DNA from: Actinacidiphila rubida
GTDB taxonomy: Bacteria; Actinomycetota; Actinomycetes; Streptomycetales; Streptomycetaceae
Direction of reading: 5' to 3'
DNA length: 64,000 nt
NCBI RefSeq assembly: GCF_900110255.1
Contig: NZ_FODD01000017.1
Location: forward strand, 1-64,000
Positions 35,756 to 44,671 of the stretch are shown piece after piece. The notes beneath the pieces were generated by a model. The model was not told the origin of the DNA and searched no databases. It saw only the letters and a program-made list of their open reading frames with translations. Each line of letters opens with the position of its first letter. The first letter of the stretch is position 1. Position numbers and translations under genes: made by a program.

Positions 35756-35832
35756 CCAACGGGCCAACCGGCCAACGGGCCAACGGGCCAACCGGCCAAC
35801 GGTCAGGCGGTCAGGCGGTCAGGCGGTCAGGC
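35756..35832. repeat. Two adjoining 8-bp tandem arrays between converging genes
   Basis: Six copies of ccaacSgg (35756-35803) run directly into three copies of caggcggt plus a partial one (35804-35832). The array fills much of the gap between the stress-protein stop and the stop of the converging phosphatase gene. It has no long hairpin, so I do not call it a terminator. Confidence 0.85.
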
Positions 35833-35852
35833 ACGGCGGCCTCACCGCACCG

Positions 35853-37010
35853 TCACGCGGGCCGCTGCACCGCGACCATCGCCACGTCGTCGCCGAGGCT
35901 GCCGGCCGCGTGCAGCAGCAGGTCCTCGCGCAGGTGCCGCAGCAGCGCTTCCGGTGGATCGGCGGACCACGCGCCGAGCCGGTCGGCCAGCGGGTAGAAG
36001 GCGCCGTCGGGGTCGCGGGCCTCGGTGACGCCGTCCGTGTACAGCAGCAGGACGTCGCCGGGGTCCAGGGCGTAGGTGTCGACATCGTGCCGCTCCTCGC
36101 CGATGTCGCCCAGCCCCAGCGGCAGCGCCGGGACCTCCGGGACCAGGCGCCGCACGGTGCCGCCGTGCAGCAGCAGCGGCGGCGGGTGCCCGCAGTTCGC
36201 GACGCGCAGCCGGCGCCCCCCGTCGTCCACGTCCACGACGACCGCGGTCACGAAGCCCTCCAGCAGGCGCGGGCCGCTGCGGGGAGCGGCCCGTACCCCC
36301 TCCGGGGCGGGCGGCGCGGTCTCCGCCAGGTCGAGCAGGTCCTCGCGGAGCCGGCGGTCGAGGTAGTCCGGCAGGTCGGCCAGCTTCACGCGGCGGCGGG
36401 CCGCCCGCCGGAAGCCGGTCATCAGGAACCCGGCGACCTCCACCGCGCCCAGGCCCTTGCCCTGGACGTCGCCGATCATCAGCCGGGGCTCGCCGGAGTC
36501 GAGCACCGTCGCCGCGTACAGGTCGCCGCCGATCGCGGCCTCCTCCTCGGCCGCCATGTACAGCGAGGCCAGGCTGAGCGTTCCGAGCCGGGCGGGCAGC
36601 GGGCGCAGCAGCACCTGCTGGGCGACGGTGGCCACCCATCGCGCCTGGGCGAGCTGCCGCTCGCGTCTGGCGCGGATCGAGGCGGCCGTGACCGCGCCGA
36701 CGCCGATCAGCACGACCGTGCCGATGACCACGGGGAAGTTCGCCGAGTCGAACTGGTGGTTGTCCTCCGCCGCGATGATCACGCAGCCGAACGTCACGAC
36801 GGTGACGAACAGGACCTGCCGCGGCCCCAGGAACACCGCGCACAGCGCCGGCACGGCGATCATGAGGCCGCCGATGCGGATGGAGGTGCCGCCGGCGAGG
36901 TCGCCGCCCAGCAGCAGCGCGACGAACGCCAGCGGTGCGGCGAGCCGCGCCCACGGGGATCGCAGCATCCGCGACACCCGCGACCGTCCATGCGGGCCGG
37001 TCGGCTCCAT
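35853..37010 (-). CDS. Membrane-bound PP2C/SpoIIE-type serine phosphatase
   Basis: The 385-residue product has four to five hydrophobic helices in the first 115 residues (ending VVLIGVGAVTAASI), then a SpoIIE/RsbU phosphatase domain. Catalytic motifs are present: EAAIGGDLYAAT and LMIGDVQGKGLGAVEVAG (metal-binding Asp), VANCGHPPPLLLHGG, DVLLLYTDGVTEARD and GDDVAMVAVQ. Such proteins dephosphorylate anti-sigma antagonists. No anti-sigma or antagonist gene is adjacent. The ATG at 37008-37010 has only a weak GAG upstream. It is paralogous to 42629-43753, 5.6 kb away. Confidence 0.9.
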   Translation of the reverse strand: MEPTGPHGRSRVSRMLRSPWARLAAPLAFVALLLGGDLAGGTSIRIGGLMIAVPALCAVFLGPRQVLFVTVVTFGCVIIAAEDNHQFDSANFPVVIGTVVLIGVGAVTAASIRARRERQLAQARWVATVAQQVLLRPLPARLGTLSLASLYMAAEEEAAIGGDLYAATVLDSGEPRLMIGDVQGKGLGAVEVAGFLMTGFRRAARRRVKLADLPDYLDRRLREDLLDLAETAPPAPEGVRAAPRSGPRLLEGFVTAVVVDVDDGGRRLRVANCGHPPPLLLHGGTVRRLVPEVPALPLGLGDIGEERHDVDTYALDPGDVLLLYTDGVTEARDPDGAFYPLADRLGAWSADPPEALLRHLREDLLLHAAGSLGDDVAMVAVQRPA

Positions 37011-37347
37011 GACTCAAAATTACCGTGCGCCCGCGGCCTCCACCTGTTGCCCGCCGCCCCATCCCCGGCCGCGGTGACGGTACGCGCAGCCGCGAGCACG
37101 GGGTGAGCGCGCACGCCGGGCGCGCGGACGCGGGCACGGCATACGTCCTGCCGTGCACCGCCCGGCACCGGCACCACCGCCGCCGGTGCCACGGCCACCA
37201 CCGCCTGCCGGCTACCCGCGGGGCCGGGGAGCGGGACAGCGAACCGGACGTCCAGGCGAGCGGCGGGCGGCGCCGTCCCGCGCGGGCGTTGCCATACTTC
37301 TCGGGATCGGCGGTGCGAGGTGCTCCGCGGCAGGCGGAGGGCGGCAC
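37011..37347. promoter_or_regulatory. Divergent intergenic region, phosphatase/LacI regulator
   Basis: This 337-bp region carries the promoters for the two diverging genes. It is GC-rich and I see no clear palindrome or promoter hexamers that stand out. Frames in it lack convincing starts. Confidence 0.3.
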
Positions 37348-38451
37348 ATGGTCCCGGACCCGGACGGCGAACCGGACACGTCACGCGGCGCCGGGCCGGC
37401 GTGGGATCCGGCCACCGGACCCGGACGGCGGAGCGGCGGCACCACGCTGGCCGACATCGCCCACCAGGCCGGCGTGTCCGTCTCCACCGTCTCCAAGGTG
37501 CTGCACGACCGCTCCGACGTCGCGTCCCGCACCCGCGCCAGGGTGCAGCGGCTGCTGGAGCAGCACGGCTATCTCGCCCGCTCCCGCCCCGCGGCCACCG
37601 CGCTCGCCCCCGGCGGGCTGCTGGACTTCGTCATCAAGGAGCTCGACGGCCCGTGGGCGGTCGAGCTGATCCGCGGCGCCGAGGAGGCGCTGCACGCGGT
37701 CGGGATGGGCATGGTCGTCTCGGCGGCCCGGGAGCGCGGCGGCCCCACGGCCGGACGCTGGCTGGACTCGCTGGCCACCCGCAGGACCCGCGGGGCGATC
37801 CTCGTCGTTCCTGAGCTCGACGCGCACGAGCACGCCGAACTGCGGCGGCTGGGCGTCCCGTACGCGCTCATCGCGCCGGTGGAGGAGCCGCCGCCGGGCG
37901 TGCCGTGGGTGGGGGCGACGAACTGGCCGGGCGGCCTGGCCGCGACCCGGCACCTGGTGCGGCTGGGCCACCGCGGGATCGCGGTGATCGGCGGGCCCCG
38001 GGACCGGCTGTCGTCCCGGGCCCGCGTCGACGGCTTCCGCTCGGCGCTGGAGGAGGCGGGCCTGCCGTTCGACCCGCGGCTGGTGCGCTGGGGGGACTTC
38101 CGCACCGAGCCCGCGTACCGCCACGCCCTGGACCTGCTGCGGCTGCCGGAACGGCCGACCGCGATCTTCGCCGGCAGCGACCAGCAGGCGCTCGGCACCT
38201 ACCGGGCGGCCGCAGCCCTGGGGTTGCGGGTGCCGCACGACGTGAGCGTGGTGGGCTTCGACGACCTGCCGTTCGCGGAGTGGGTGACGCCGCCGCTGAC
38301 CACGGTCCGCACCCCGCTGCCCGAGATGGCCGCGGTCGCCGCCCGGATGGTGCTCCAACTGCTGGGCGGGGAGCGGCCGGAGACGACGCGGGTGGAGGTG
38401 GCCGGCGAGCTGGTGGTCAGGGGCAGCACCGCGCCGCCACCGCGGCCGTGA
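37348..38451 (+). CDS. LacI-family transcriptional regulator
   Basis: The 367-residue protein has a short disordered N-terminus, a LacI helix-turn-helix (about 31-57; TLADIAHQAGVSVSTVSKVL) and a periplasmic-binding-protein-like sensor domain (VPWVGATNWPGG, HRGIAVIGGP, FAGSDQQALGTYRAA, VVGFDDLPFAEWVTPPLTTV). ATG at 37348 has GGAGG upstream, whereas longer frames have no ribosome site. These proteins usually control sugar use and often bind DNA near their own gene; no sugar-transport genes are next to it, so the target is unknown. It converges on the SDR gene with a 55-bp gap. Confidence 0.92.
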   Translation: MVPDPDGEPDTSRGAGPAWDPATGPGRRSGGTTLADIAHQAGVSVSTVSKVLHDRSDVASRTRARVQRLLEQHGYLARSRPAATALAPGGLLDFVIKELDGPWAVELIRGAEEALHAVGMGMVVSAARERGGPTAGRWLDSLATRRTRGAILVVPELDAHEHAELRRLGVPYALIAPVEEPPPGVPWVGATNWPGGLAATRHLVRLGHRGIAVIGGPRDRLSSRARVDGFRSALEEAGLPFDPRLVRWGDFRTEPAYRHALDLLRLPERPTAIFAGSDQQALGTYRAAAALGLRVPHDVSVVGFDDLPFAEWVTPPLTTVRTPLPEMAAVAARMVLQLLGGERPETTRVEVAGELVVRGSTAPPPRP

Positions 38452-38506
38452 CCGCCGCCCGGCCGCCGGTGGCCCCGCGCCGGGGCGTGCGCGCGGCCCG
38501 CACGGG

Positions 38507-39997
38507 TCACCAGGCCGAGGGCGCGTAGTCCTTCAGGAAGCAGCCGAACAGGTCCTCGCCGGCCTCGCCGCGGACGATCGGGTCGTACACCCGGGCGGCG
38601 CCGTCGACCAGGTCCAGCGGCGCGTGGAAGCCCTCGGCGGCCAGCCGGACCTTGTCCGGGTGCGGGCGCTCGTCGGTGATCCAGCCGGTGTCCACCGCGG
38701 TCATCAGGATGCCGTCCGTCTCCAGCATCTCCTGCGCGCTGGTGCGGGTGAGCATGTTGAGCGCGGCCTTCGCCATGTTGGTGTGCGGGTGCCCGGGTCC
38801 CTTGTAGCCGCGGCTGAACTGCCCTTCCATGGCCGAGACGTTGACCACGTACTTGCGGCGCGCGGCGGCCGCGGCCATCGCCGGCCGCAGCCGGCTCACC
38901 AGCACGAACGGCGCGGTGACGTTGCACAGCTGCACTTCCAGCAGCTCGACCGGGTCCACCTCGCCGACGGTCTGCACCCAGGTGTTGGACGGGTCCAGGT
39001 CCGGCACCAGGCCGCCCGCGTCGATCGCGGTGCCCGCCTCGATCCTGGCGAGCGTCGCGGAACCGCTGACGAGCGCGAGGTCGGTCACGTCCTGCGCGGT
39101 CAGCCCCTCGCGGCGCGGCCCGGGCAGCGCGGGCGCGGCCGGCGCGCCGGAGCCGAAGGCGCCGAAGATCTCGCGCGCGGGCAGTTCCCCGGCCGGCAGC
39201 GGCGCGGACTCCGCGGCCACCAGCTCGCCGTACGCCTGCGGCGACCGGCGCACGGTCTGCGCGGCGTTGTTGATCAGGATGTCCAGCGGCCCCTCGGCGG
39301 CCACCGAGTCGGCGAGGGCGACGACCTGCGCGGGGTCGCGCAGGTCCATACCGACGATCTTCAGCCGGTGGATCCACTCCGCGCTGTCCGGCATGGCCTT
39401 GAAGCGGCGGACCGCGTCGTTCGGGAAGCGGGTGGTGATGGTGGTGTGGGCGCCGTCACGCAGCAGCCGCAGCGCGATGTACATGCCGATCTTGGCGCGG
39501 CCGCCGGTGAGCAGCGCGCGGCGCCCCGTCAGGTCGGTGCGCGCGTCGCGCCGGGCCCGGTTCTCCTGCGCGCACGGCTGGCACAGCTGGTGGTAGAACG
39601 CGTCCACCTCGACGTACCGGGTCTTGCAGATGTAGCAGGACCGGGGGCGCTGCAGGATGCCGGCGATCTCGGTGGTCACCGAGGGCGCGAGCCGGATGCC
39701 GAGCGTCTCGTCGTCGATGCGGTCGGCGGCGCCGGTGGCGGTGGCCTCGGTGACCGCCTTGTCGTTGGCGGTCTTGGCGGCCCTGCGCTCCTGGCGGCGG
39801 CGCTGCTTCACCTCACGGTAGATGCCGGCCGTGGCCCGCCGTACCGCGACGGCGTCCGGGTGGTCCAGGGGCAGGCCGTCGAGGTCGGCCAGCACCGACA
39901 GGCACACCGCCATGCGGGCAGGGTCGATCCCGGGCACGCCCGCGGACGGGTCCTCCTCCGGCCCGAGGCCGTGCACGTCCTGTGTCGTCGCCGTCAT
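38507..39997 (-). CDS. SDR-family protein with N-terminal zinc-ribbon and altered catalytic motif
   Basis: The 496-residue product is about twice the size of a classical SDR. A helical N-terminal region carries a four-cysteine zinc-ribbon (about 121-142; CYIC then CQPC), followed by a Rossmann domain: TGGRAKIG (about 160-167) in place of TGxxxGxG, LDILINNAAQTVRR (the NNA motif), and VVNVSAMEGQF. Where YxxxK is expected there is HTNMAKAAL, so the lysine is kept but the tyrosine position is Thr. It may be a non-enzymatic or differently acting SDR. I chose ATG at 39995-39997; a GTG at 40030 lies inside what looks like promoter DNA. It is divergent from the fumarylacetoacetase gene. Confidence 0.8.
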   Translation of the reverse strand: MTATTQDVHGLGPEEDPSAGVPGIDPARMAVCLSVLADLDGLPLDHPDAVAVRRATAGIYREVKQRRRQERRAAKTANDKAVTEATATGAADRIDDETLGIRLAPSVTTEIAGILQRPRSCYICKTRYVEVDAFYHQLCQPCAQENRARRDARTDLTGRRALLTGGRAKIGMYIALRLLRDGAHTTITTRFPNDAVRRFKAMPDSAEWIHRLKIVGMDLRDPAQVVALADSVAAEGPLDILINNAAQTVRRSPQAYGELVAAESAPLPAGELPAREIFGAFGSGAPAAPALPGPRREGLTAQDVTDLALVSGSATLARIEAGTAIDAGGLVPDLDPSNTWVQTVGEVDPVELLEVQLCNVTAPFVLVSRLRPAMAAAAARRKYVVNVSAMEGQFSRGYKGPGHPHTNMAKAALNMLTRTSAQEMLETDGILMTAVDTGWITDERPHPDKVRLAAEGFHAPLDLVDGAARVYDPIVRGEAGEDLFGCFLKDYAPSAW

Positions 39998-40030
39998 CCC
40001 GCTGCTGCTCTCTCCGTCGCGCCCCCGCAC

Positions 40031-40071
40031 TTTGGAGCGAACTTTACGTTTGTACGTCCGGCTCCTCCAAA
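40031..40071. promoter_or_regulatory. Inverted repeat TTTGGAG/CTCCAAA before the zinc-ribbon SDR gene
   Basis: TTTGGAG (40031-40037) and CTCCAAA (40065-40071) are a perfect 7-bp inverted repeat around a locally AT-richer stretch in the 255-bp divergent region. On the minus strand TTGGAG could be a -35 element. This is a candidate operator/promoter only. Confidence 0.35.
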
Positions 40072-40252
40072 CCCGTCCGCGGCGGGCGGCGGCACTCCGC
40101 GGCGGGCGGCGGGCGGCTGGTCCGCGTGCGCGTCCGCTTCCGCCCGCGGATCACCCCCGGCGGTAGTCTCGGGGCGTTTCCGTCCGCCGCGGGCCGGAAC
40201 CCGGCGATCCCGGTCCGGCCGCGGGCCGAACCCGGCGACCCCTGGAGGTCCG

Positions 40253-41485
40253 TTGAGCGCCGTGAACCCCTTCGACGTCCCGCAGGACTCCCCCTTCGGC
40301 CCGGACAACCTGCCGTACGGGGTGTTCAGCACGGGCGGCGGTGCGCGGCGCCTGGGCGTCGCCTACGGCGACCACGTCCTCGACGCGGGCGCGGCCGCCC
40401 GCGCCACCGGCGCGGCGGGCGAGCTCGCCGGGCTGCTGGAGGCGCCGTCGCTCAACGCGCTGCTGGCCGCGGGCCGCCCCGCCTGGCGGCAGGCCCGCGC
40501 CGAGGTCGCAGGGTGGCTGACCGAGCCGGGGCACCGGGCGGCCGTCGGGCCCTGCCTGGTGCCGCGGGACGAGGTGGCACTGCACCTGCCGTTCGAGGTC
40601 GCGGACTACGTCGACTTCTACGCGTCGGAGCACCACGCGTCCAACCTCGGGCGGATCTTCCGCCCGGGCTCCGAGCCGCTGACCCCCAACTGGAAGCACC
40701 TGCCGATCGGCTACCACGGGCGGGCCGGCACGGTCGTGGTGTCCGGCACACCGGTCGTCCGGCCCTGCGGGCAGCGCAAGGCACCGGACGAGGCGGTCCC
40801 CTCGTACGGCCCGTCGCGGCGGCTGGACATCGAGGCGGAGCTGGGCTTCGTGGTCGGCGCGCCGACGCCGCTGGGCAGCCGGGTCGCGCTGCAGGACGCC
40901 GACCGGCACGTCTTCGGGGTGTGCCTGGTCAACGACTGGTCGGCGCGGGACCTCCAGTCCTGGGAGTACGTGCCGCTCGGCCCGTTCCTCGGCAAGTCCT
41001 TCGCGACGTCGCTGTCCCCCTGGGTGGTGCCGCTGGACGCGCTGACCCACGCCCGGGTGGAGCCGCCGGCCCGGGACACCGAGCTGCTGCCGTACCTCGA
41101 CGACGGCGGGGTGCGGCCGCCCGCCGGCCTGGACATCGCCCTGGAGGTCCGGCTCAACGGGCACGTGGTCGCGCGCCCGCCGTTCTCGGCGATGTACTGG
41201 ACGTACGCGCAGATGCTGGCGCACATGACGGTCAACGGCGCGGCCCTGCGGGCCGGCGACCTGTTCGCCTCGGGCACCGTCAGCGGGCCCGAGCGCGACT
41301 CCCGCGGCGCCCTCATCGAGCTCACCTGGAACGGCCGGGAGCCGCTCGCCCTCCCGGACGGCACCGGCCGCTCCTTCCTGGAGGACGGGGACGAGGTCAC
41401 GATCTCCGCGACGTTCCCCGGCCCGTCCGGCACCCGCCTCTCCCTCGGCGAGGTCACCGCCGTCGTCCAGCCGCCCGCTCCCTGA
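40253..41485 (+). CDS. fahA: Fumarylacetoacetase
   Basis: The 410-residue enzyme catalyses the last step of tyrosine/homogentisate breakdown, splitting fumarylacetoacetate into fumarate and acetoacetate. The N-terminal SH3-like domain (NPFDVPQDSPFGPDNLPYGV) and the C-terminal FAH domain are both present, with hallmarks DYVDFYASEHHASNLG, NWKHLPIGYHGRAG, DIEAELGFVVG, LVNDWSARDLQSWEYVPLGP and SGTVSG. TTG at 40253 follows GGAGG by 4 bases; a GTG at 40262 is the alternative. No other tyrosine-pathway gene (hmgA, hpd) is near. It is divergent from the SDR gene. Confidence 0.95.
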   Translation: MSAVNPFDVPQDSPFGPDNLPYGVFSTGGGARRLGVAYGDHVLDAGAAARATGAAGELAGLLEAPSLNALLAAGRPAWRQARAEVAGWLTEPGHRAAVGPCLVPRDEVALHLPFEVADYVDFYASEHHASNLGRIFRPGSEPLTPNWKHLPIGYHGRAGTVVVSGTPVVRPCGQRKAPDEAVPSYGPSRRLDIEAELGFVVGAPTPLGSRVALQDADRHVFGVCLVNDWSARDLQSWEYVPLGPFLGKSFATSLSPWVVPLDALTHARVEPPARDTELLPYLDDGGVRPPAGLDIALEVRLNGHVVARPPFSAMYWTYAQMLAHMTVNGAALRAGDLFASGTVSGPERDSRGALIELTWNGREPLALPDGTGRSFLEDGDEVTISATFPGPSGTRLSLGEVTAVVQPPAP

Positions 41486-41620
41486 GCCTCCGGCCGGCCC
41501 GGGAGCCGCGGCAGGGGGCGGCACCGGGACACGGACGGCCGCGCAGGGCGGGAGCCGCGGGCGCCCGGCGCGGATACTGGCCGGGTGGAACACGCTGCGG
41601 GAACGGAGGGCGGCGCCGCG

Positions 41621-42619
41621 GTGCGCCGCAGGACGGTGCTGCTCGCGGCGGCAGCCGCCGCCGCCGCGGGGTGCTCCGGGGGCGGCGGCACGTCCGCGTC
41701 CCCGACCCAGCGGCCGGCCGGCGGATCCGCCGCGCCCCCGACGCACCAGTCGGCCGCCGGCTCGGCCACCACCCCGGCCCTGCCCGCGCCGGTCACCTGG
41801 CAGCCCGGGCCCGGCGAGATCGAGCCCGCCGCGAAGCTCGCCGCCGTCCGCCTCGTCGAGGCCTTCGGGACCTGGCCCGACGGCCAGGGCGGGGCGGCCG
41901 ACCGGGCCGCCCGCGCGGAGAAGCTCGGCATCCCGGCCGCCCGGGCCACCGCGCTGGCCGGACAGACGGGCAACCTGACCCCTGCCGCCGACGCCGCCGT
42001 CGTCCACGTGATCGACGCCCAGTACGGCGGCATCCTCTCCGACTCGGCGAGCGTCCTGGTGGTGTGCTCCCAGATCACCAGGACCGGCACGACGCTCGGC
42101 AGCGGCGGCACCACCGTGGACGTCCGCCTGTCCCGCACGTCCTCCGGCTGGTCGGTCACGTCGCTGCACCCGGCGCAGCCCGGCCCGGCCGCGCCGCTCG
42201 ACACGCTGCAGCGCGAGGTGCTGGCGAACCCGCGGATCTCGCTGCCCCCGGCGTCCGCCGCCGACATCCGCTCCGGCCGGGTGCACGCCAGCGTGCTGAA
42301 CGCGATGCAGAAGCTGGCCGGGCCCTACCGGATCTCGGTGAGCGTGGTGCGTTCCGGCCATCCGCTCGACGTCTTCGGGACGAACCGGCCCAGCGACCAT
42401 CCGCAGGGCCGCGCGTTCGACGTGTGGCGGATCGACGGCCACCCCGTGGTGGACCCGGCGACCTCGCGTGCGCTGATCACCGGATTCATGCGCGCGGCCG
42501 CCGCGGCCGGCTCGTACAACGTCGGCGGGCCGGTGCAGCTGTCCGGCGGCGCGACCGCCAACCAGTTCTTCTCCGACGCCACCCACCACGACCACGTGCA
42601 CGTCGGCTTCACCGGCTGA
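41621..42619 (+). CDS. Lipoprotein with peptidase M15-like zinc site
   Basis: The 332-residue lipoprotein has a signal peptide MRRRTVLLAAAAAAAAGC with lipobox AAGC, a Ser/Pro/Thr-rich spacer to about residue 55, then a domain ending in a D-Ala-D-Ala carboxypeptidase/M15-like metal site: SDHPQGRAFDVW (about 257-268) and HHDHVHVGF (about 322-330), supplying the usual His, Asp and His ligands. The catalytic Glu/Asp before the last His is less clear, so activity on peptidoglycan is an inference. I chose GTG at 41621 because GGAGGG lies 10 bases upstream and the lipoprotein signal then starts cleanly; GTG at 41585 would add 12 residues. It converges on the second phosphatase gene, 9 bp away. Confidence 0.78.
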   Translation: MRRRTVLLAAAAAAAAGCSGGGGTSASPTQRPAGGSAAPPTHQSAAGSATTPALPAPVTWQPGPGEIEPAAKLAAVRLVEAFGTWPDGQGGAADRAARAEKLGIPAARATALAGQTGNLTPAADAAVVHVIDAQYGGILSDSASVLVVCSQITRTGTTLGSGGTTVDVRLSRTSSGWSVTSLHPAQPGPAAPLDTLQREVLANPRISLPPASAADIRSGRVHASVLNAMQKLAGPYRISVSVVRSGHPLDVFGTNRPSDHPQGRAFDVWRIDGHPVVDPATSRALITGFMRAAAAAGSYNVGGPVQLSGGATANQFFSDATHHDHVHVGFTG

Positions 42620-42628
42620 CGCGCGGCG

Positions 42629-43753
42629 TCACGGGCCGGGCGCGGGCCGCGCGGGGGCCCGCATCGCGGCGACGAGCGCGGCGTCGTCCCCGAGTTCGCC
42701 CTCGCTGTAGTCGAGCAGGTCGTCGCGGACCCGCGCGACGAGTTCGCGCGGGCTGCCGCACTCGCCGAACAGCGCGAGCCGCTCGGACAGCGGGTAGAAG
42801 CGGCCGTGCGCGTCGCGCGCCTCGGTGGCGCCGTCGGTGTACAGCAGCAGCATGTCGCCGGCGGCGAACGGGAACGTGTCGACGGCCGCGGCCCCGGGCA
42901 CCGCCAGGCCCACGCCGATGGGCGGCGCGAACTCGCCGGGGGTGAGCTTGTCGACCTGCCCGCAGCGCAGCCGCAGCGGCGCCGGGTGCCCGCTGTTGAG
43001 GATGTGCACGACCGGCGCGTCGTCGGGGACGTCGATCAGCGCGGCGGTGATGAACGACTCCTCGGCGAAGGGCTCCTCGCCGGCCTGCTGGGCCAGTCCC
43101 CAGGCGACCGTGGCCTCCAGTTCCTGCTGGAGCTCGGGCAGCGGCAGCTCGTGGTGGGCGGCGCTGCGGAACGCGCCGAGCAGCAGCGCCGCGTCCTCGA
43201 CCGCCCCCAGGCCCTTGCCGCGGACGTCCCCGATCAGCAGCCGCGTGCCGCCCCTGGCCCGGACCGCCGCGTACAGGTCGCCGCCGATCCTCGCCTGGTC
43301 GGCGGCCGCCTGGTAGGTGGAGGCGAGCTGCAGTGCGCCGATCCGCTCGGGCAGCGGGTGCAGGACGACCTGCTGGGCCGCCTCGGCGACCGACCGCACC
43401 TGTTCCAGTTCGGCGTGGTGCCGTTCCCGTACGCGCGTGAAGATCACCGTGAACACGGTGATCAGCAGCAGGGACATCAGCTGGGACTCGTGATTGGCGG
43501 TGAAGATGCTGTTGCGGGCCGCCGAGATGGCCAGCAGCGCGCCGAAGGCGAGCGCGCCCATCGCGGCGGTGAGCCGGGAGCCGCCGAACGACGCGGTGAG
43601 CGCGGGGGCGACGATCAGCAGCGGGCCGAGGTGGATGTCCTGCGGGGCCATGACGTCGGCGAGGGTGATCACCAGAATGAGCACGACGGGCACCCACACC
43701 AGGCCCCGGTTCTGCTGCCAGGACCCGCTACCGCCGCGGGGCTGGGACCGCAT
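42629..43753 (-). CDS. Second membrane-bound PP2C/SpoIIE-type serine phosphatase
   Basis: The 374-residue paralogue of the 35853-37010 gene has hydrophobic helices in the first 100 residues (LVWVPVVLILVITLADVM, ESQLMSLLLITVFTVIFTRV), then a SpoIIE domain with QARIGGDLYAAV, LLIGDVRGKGLGAVEDA, ILNSGHPAPLRLR, DMLLLYTDGATEARD and GDDAALVAAM. The catalytic Asp residues are intact. I took ATG at 43751-43753; a GTG five codons earlier (43768) is equally possible. No anti-sigma partners are adjacent. Confidence 0.9.
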   Translation of the reverse strand: MRSQPRGGSGSWQQNRGLVWVPVVLILVITLADVMAPQDIHLGPLLIVAPALTASFGGSRLTAAMGALAFGALLAISAARNSIFTANHESQLMSLLLITVFTVIFTRVRERHHAELEQVRSVAEAAQQVVLHPLPERIGALQLASTYQAAADQARIGGDLYAAVRARGGTRLLIGDVRGKGLGAVEDAALLLGAFRSAAHHELPLPELQQELEATVAWGLAQQAGEEPFAEESFITAALIDVPDDAPVVHILNSGHPAPLRLRCGQVDKLTPGEFAPPIGVGLAVPGAAAVDTFPFAAGDMLLLYTDGATEARDAHGRFYPLSERLALFGECGSPRELVARVRDDLLDYSEGELGDDAALVAAMRAPARPAPGP

Positions 43754-43902
43754 TCTTCCTGGATACACCCCGGTGGGGCCGCCCGCCCGTCCGCGTCCGG
43801 GGCCGTCACCCGTCCGGAGCCGCCCGGCCGGCGGCCGGCGGCGCGGTGAAACGGCCCGTCAATACGCGGCCGGGACAGGCTGACTGACCATCATTGCATC
43901 CT

Positions 43903-44532
43903 GTGATCACTCTGACGTTTTCCGCCGCTTTCATCACCTTCTTCTCGGTGATCGGCCCGCCGAAGGTGCTGCTCGCCTTCGCGAGCCTGGCGCAGAACCA
44001 CTCGCGCGCGCAGCTGCGGACCATCGCGCTGATCTCCTCGGGCGTCGCGGTGCTCGTCGGCGTGGTCACCGGTTTCACCGCGCCGTGGCTGCTGGAGCTG
44101 TTCCACATCTCCACGGCCGCGCTGGCCCTCGCCGGCGGCATCATCTTCTTCCTGTACGCGGTCGGCCTGGTGCTCGGCGTGCACATCGGGGGCGTGGCCG
44201 GAGGGGACGACGCGCCGGACCTGACGAGCGGGGTGCGGGAGCTGCTGATGCCGTACGTGGTCAGCCCGCTGGCGCTGACCGCGGTGCTGATCGAGGCGGC
44301 CGAACGGGACGCGTGGAGCTGGCGGTCCACGGTGGTCGGCGCGTACGTCGCGGTGATCGCCGTGGACCTGGTGTGCGTGCTCGTGCTCGGCGTGGTGCTG
44401 GAACGCACCCACCACACCCTGATCGAGCTGCTGGCCCGCCTGATCGGCCTGCTGCTGGCGGCCGTCGGCGTGGACCTGTTCCTGGACGGCCTGTTCGACC
44501 TCGGCATCACCTCGCTGGGCCACCGCGGCTGA
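43903..44532 (+). CDS. MarC-family integral membrane protein (UPF0056)
   Basis: The 209-residue protein has about six hydrophobic helices. It begins ITLTFSAAFITFFSVIGPPK, typical of MarC/UPF0056, and contains MPYVVSPLALTAVLIEAAE. MarC was named for the multiple-antibiotic-resistance locus but has no proven transport substrate. GTG at 43903 gives the usual family start; a TTG three codons earlier is possible. Neither has a clear ribosome site, so the mRNA may be leaderless or nearly so. It may be the first of a string of membrane-transport genes on this strand. Confidence 0.88.
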   Translation: MITLTFSAAFITFFSVIGPPKVLLAFASLAQNHSRAQLRTIALISSGVAVLVGVVTGFTAPWLLELFHISTAALALAGGIIFFLYAVGLVLGVHIGGVAGGDDAPDLTSGVRELLMPYVVSPLALTAVLIEAAERDAWSWRSTVVGAYVAVIAVDLVCVLVLGVVLERTHHTLIELLARLIGLLLAAVGVDLFLDGLFDLGITSLGHRG

Positions 44533-44671
44533 CGGCGGCGCCGGCCGCGGGCCGCCGACGCGGCCCGGCCGGCCCCGGCCGAGGTCAGAGCGGCGCGGGG
44601 GCCTTCACCGGCCGGGACGGGGTCCGTGCGATGCTGATTCCGGGTCCGACAGATGAGGAACGCGCGGCACG

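Noticed and set aside
40025..40030. GTG at 40030 as start of the zinc-ribbon SDR
   Set aside because: It has no ribosome site and lies in AT-richer DNA with an inverted repeat and possible promoter. ATG at 39997 is preferred.
41585..41620. GTG at 41585 as start of the M15-like lipoprotein
   Set aside because: It would place 12 extra residues before the basic signal peptide region and has no ribosome site. GTG at 41621 has GGAGGG and gives a clean lipoprotein signal.
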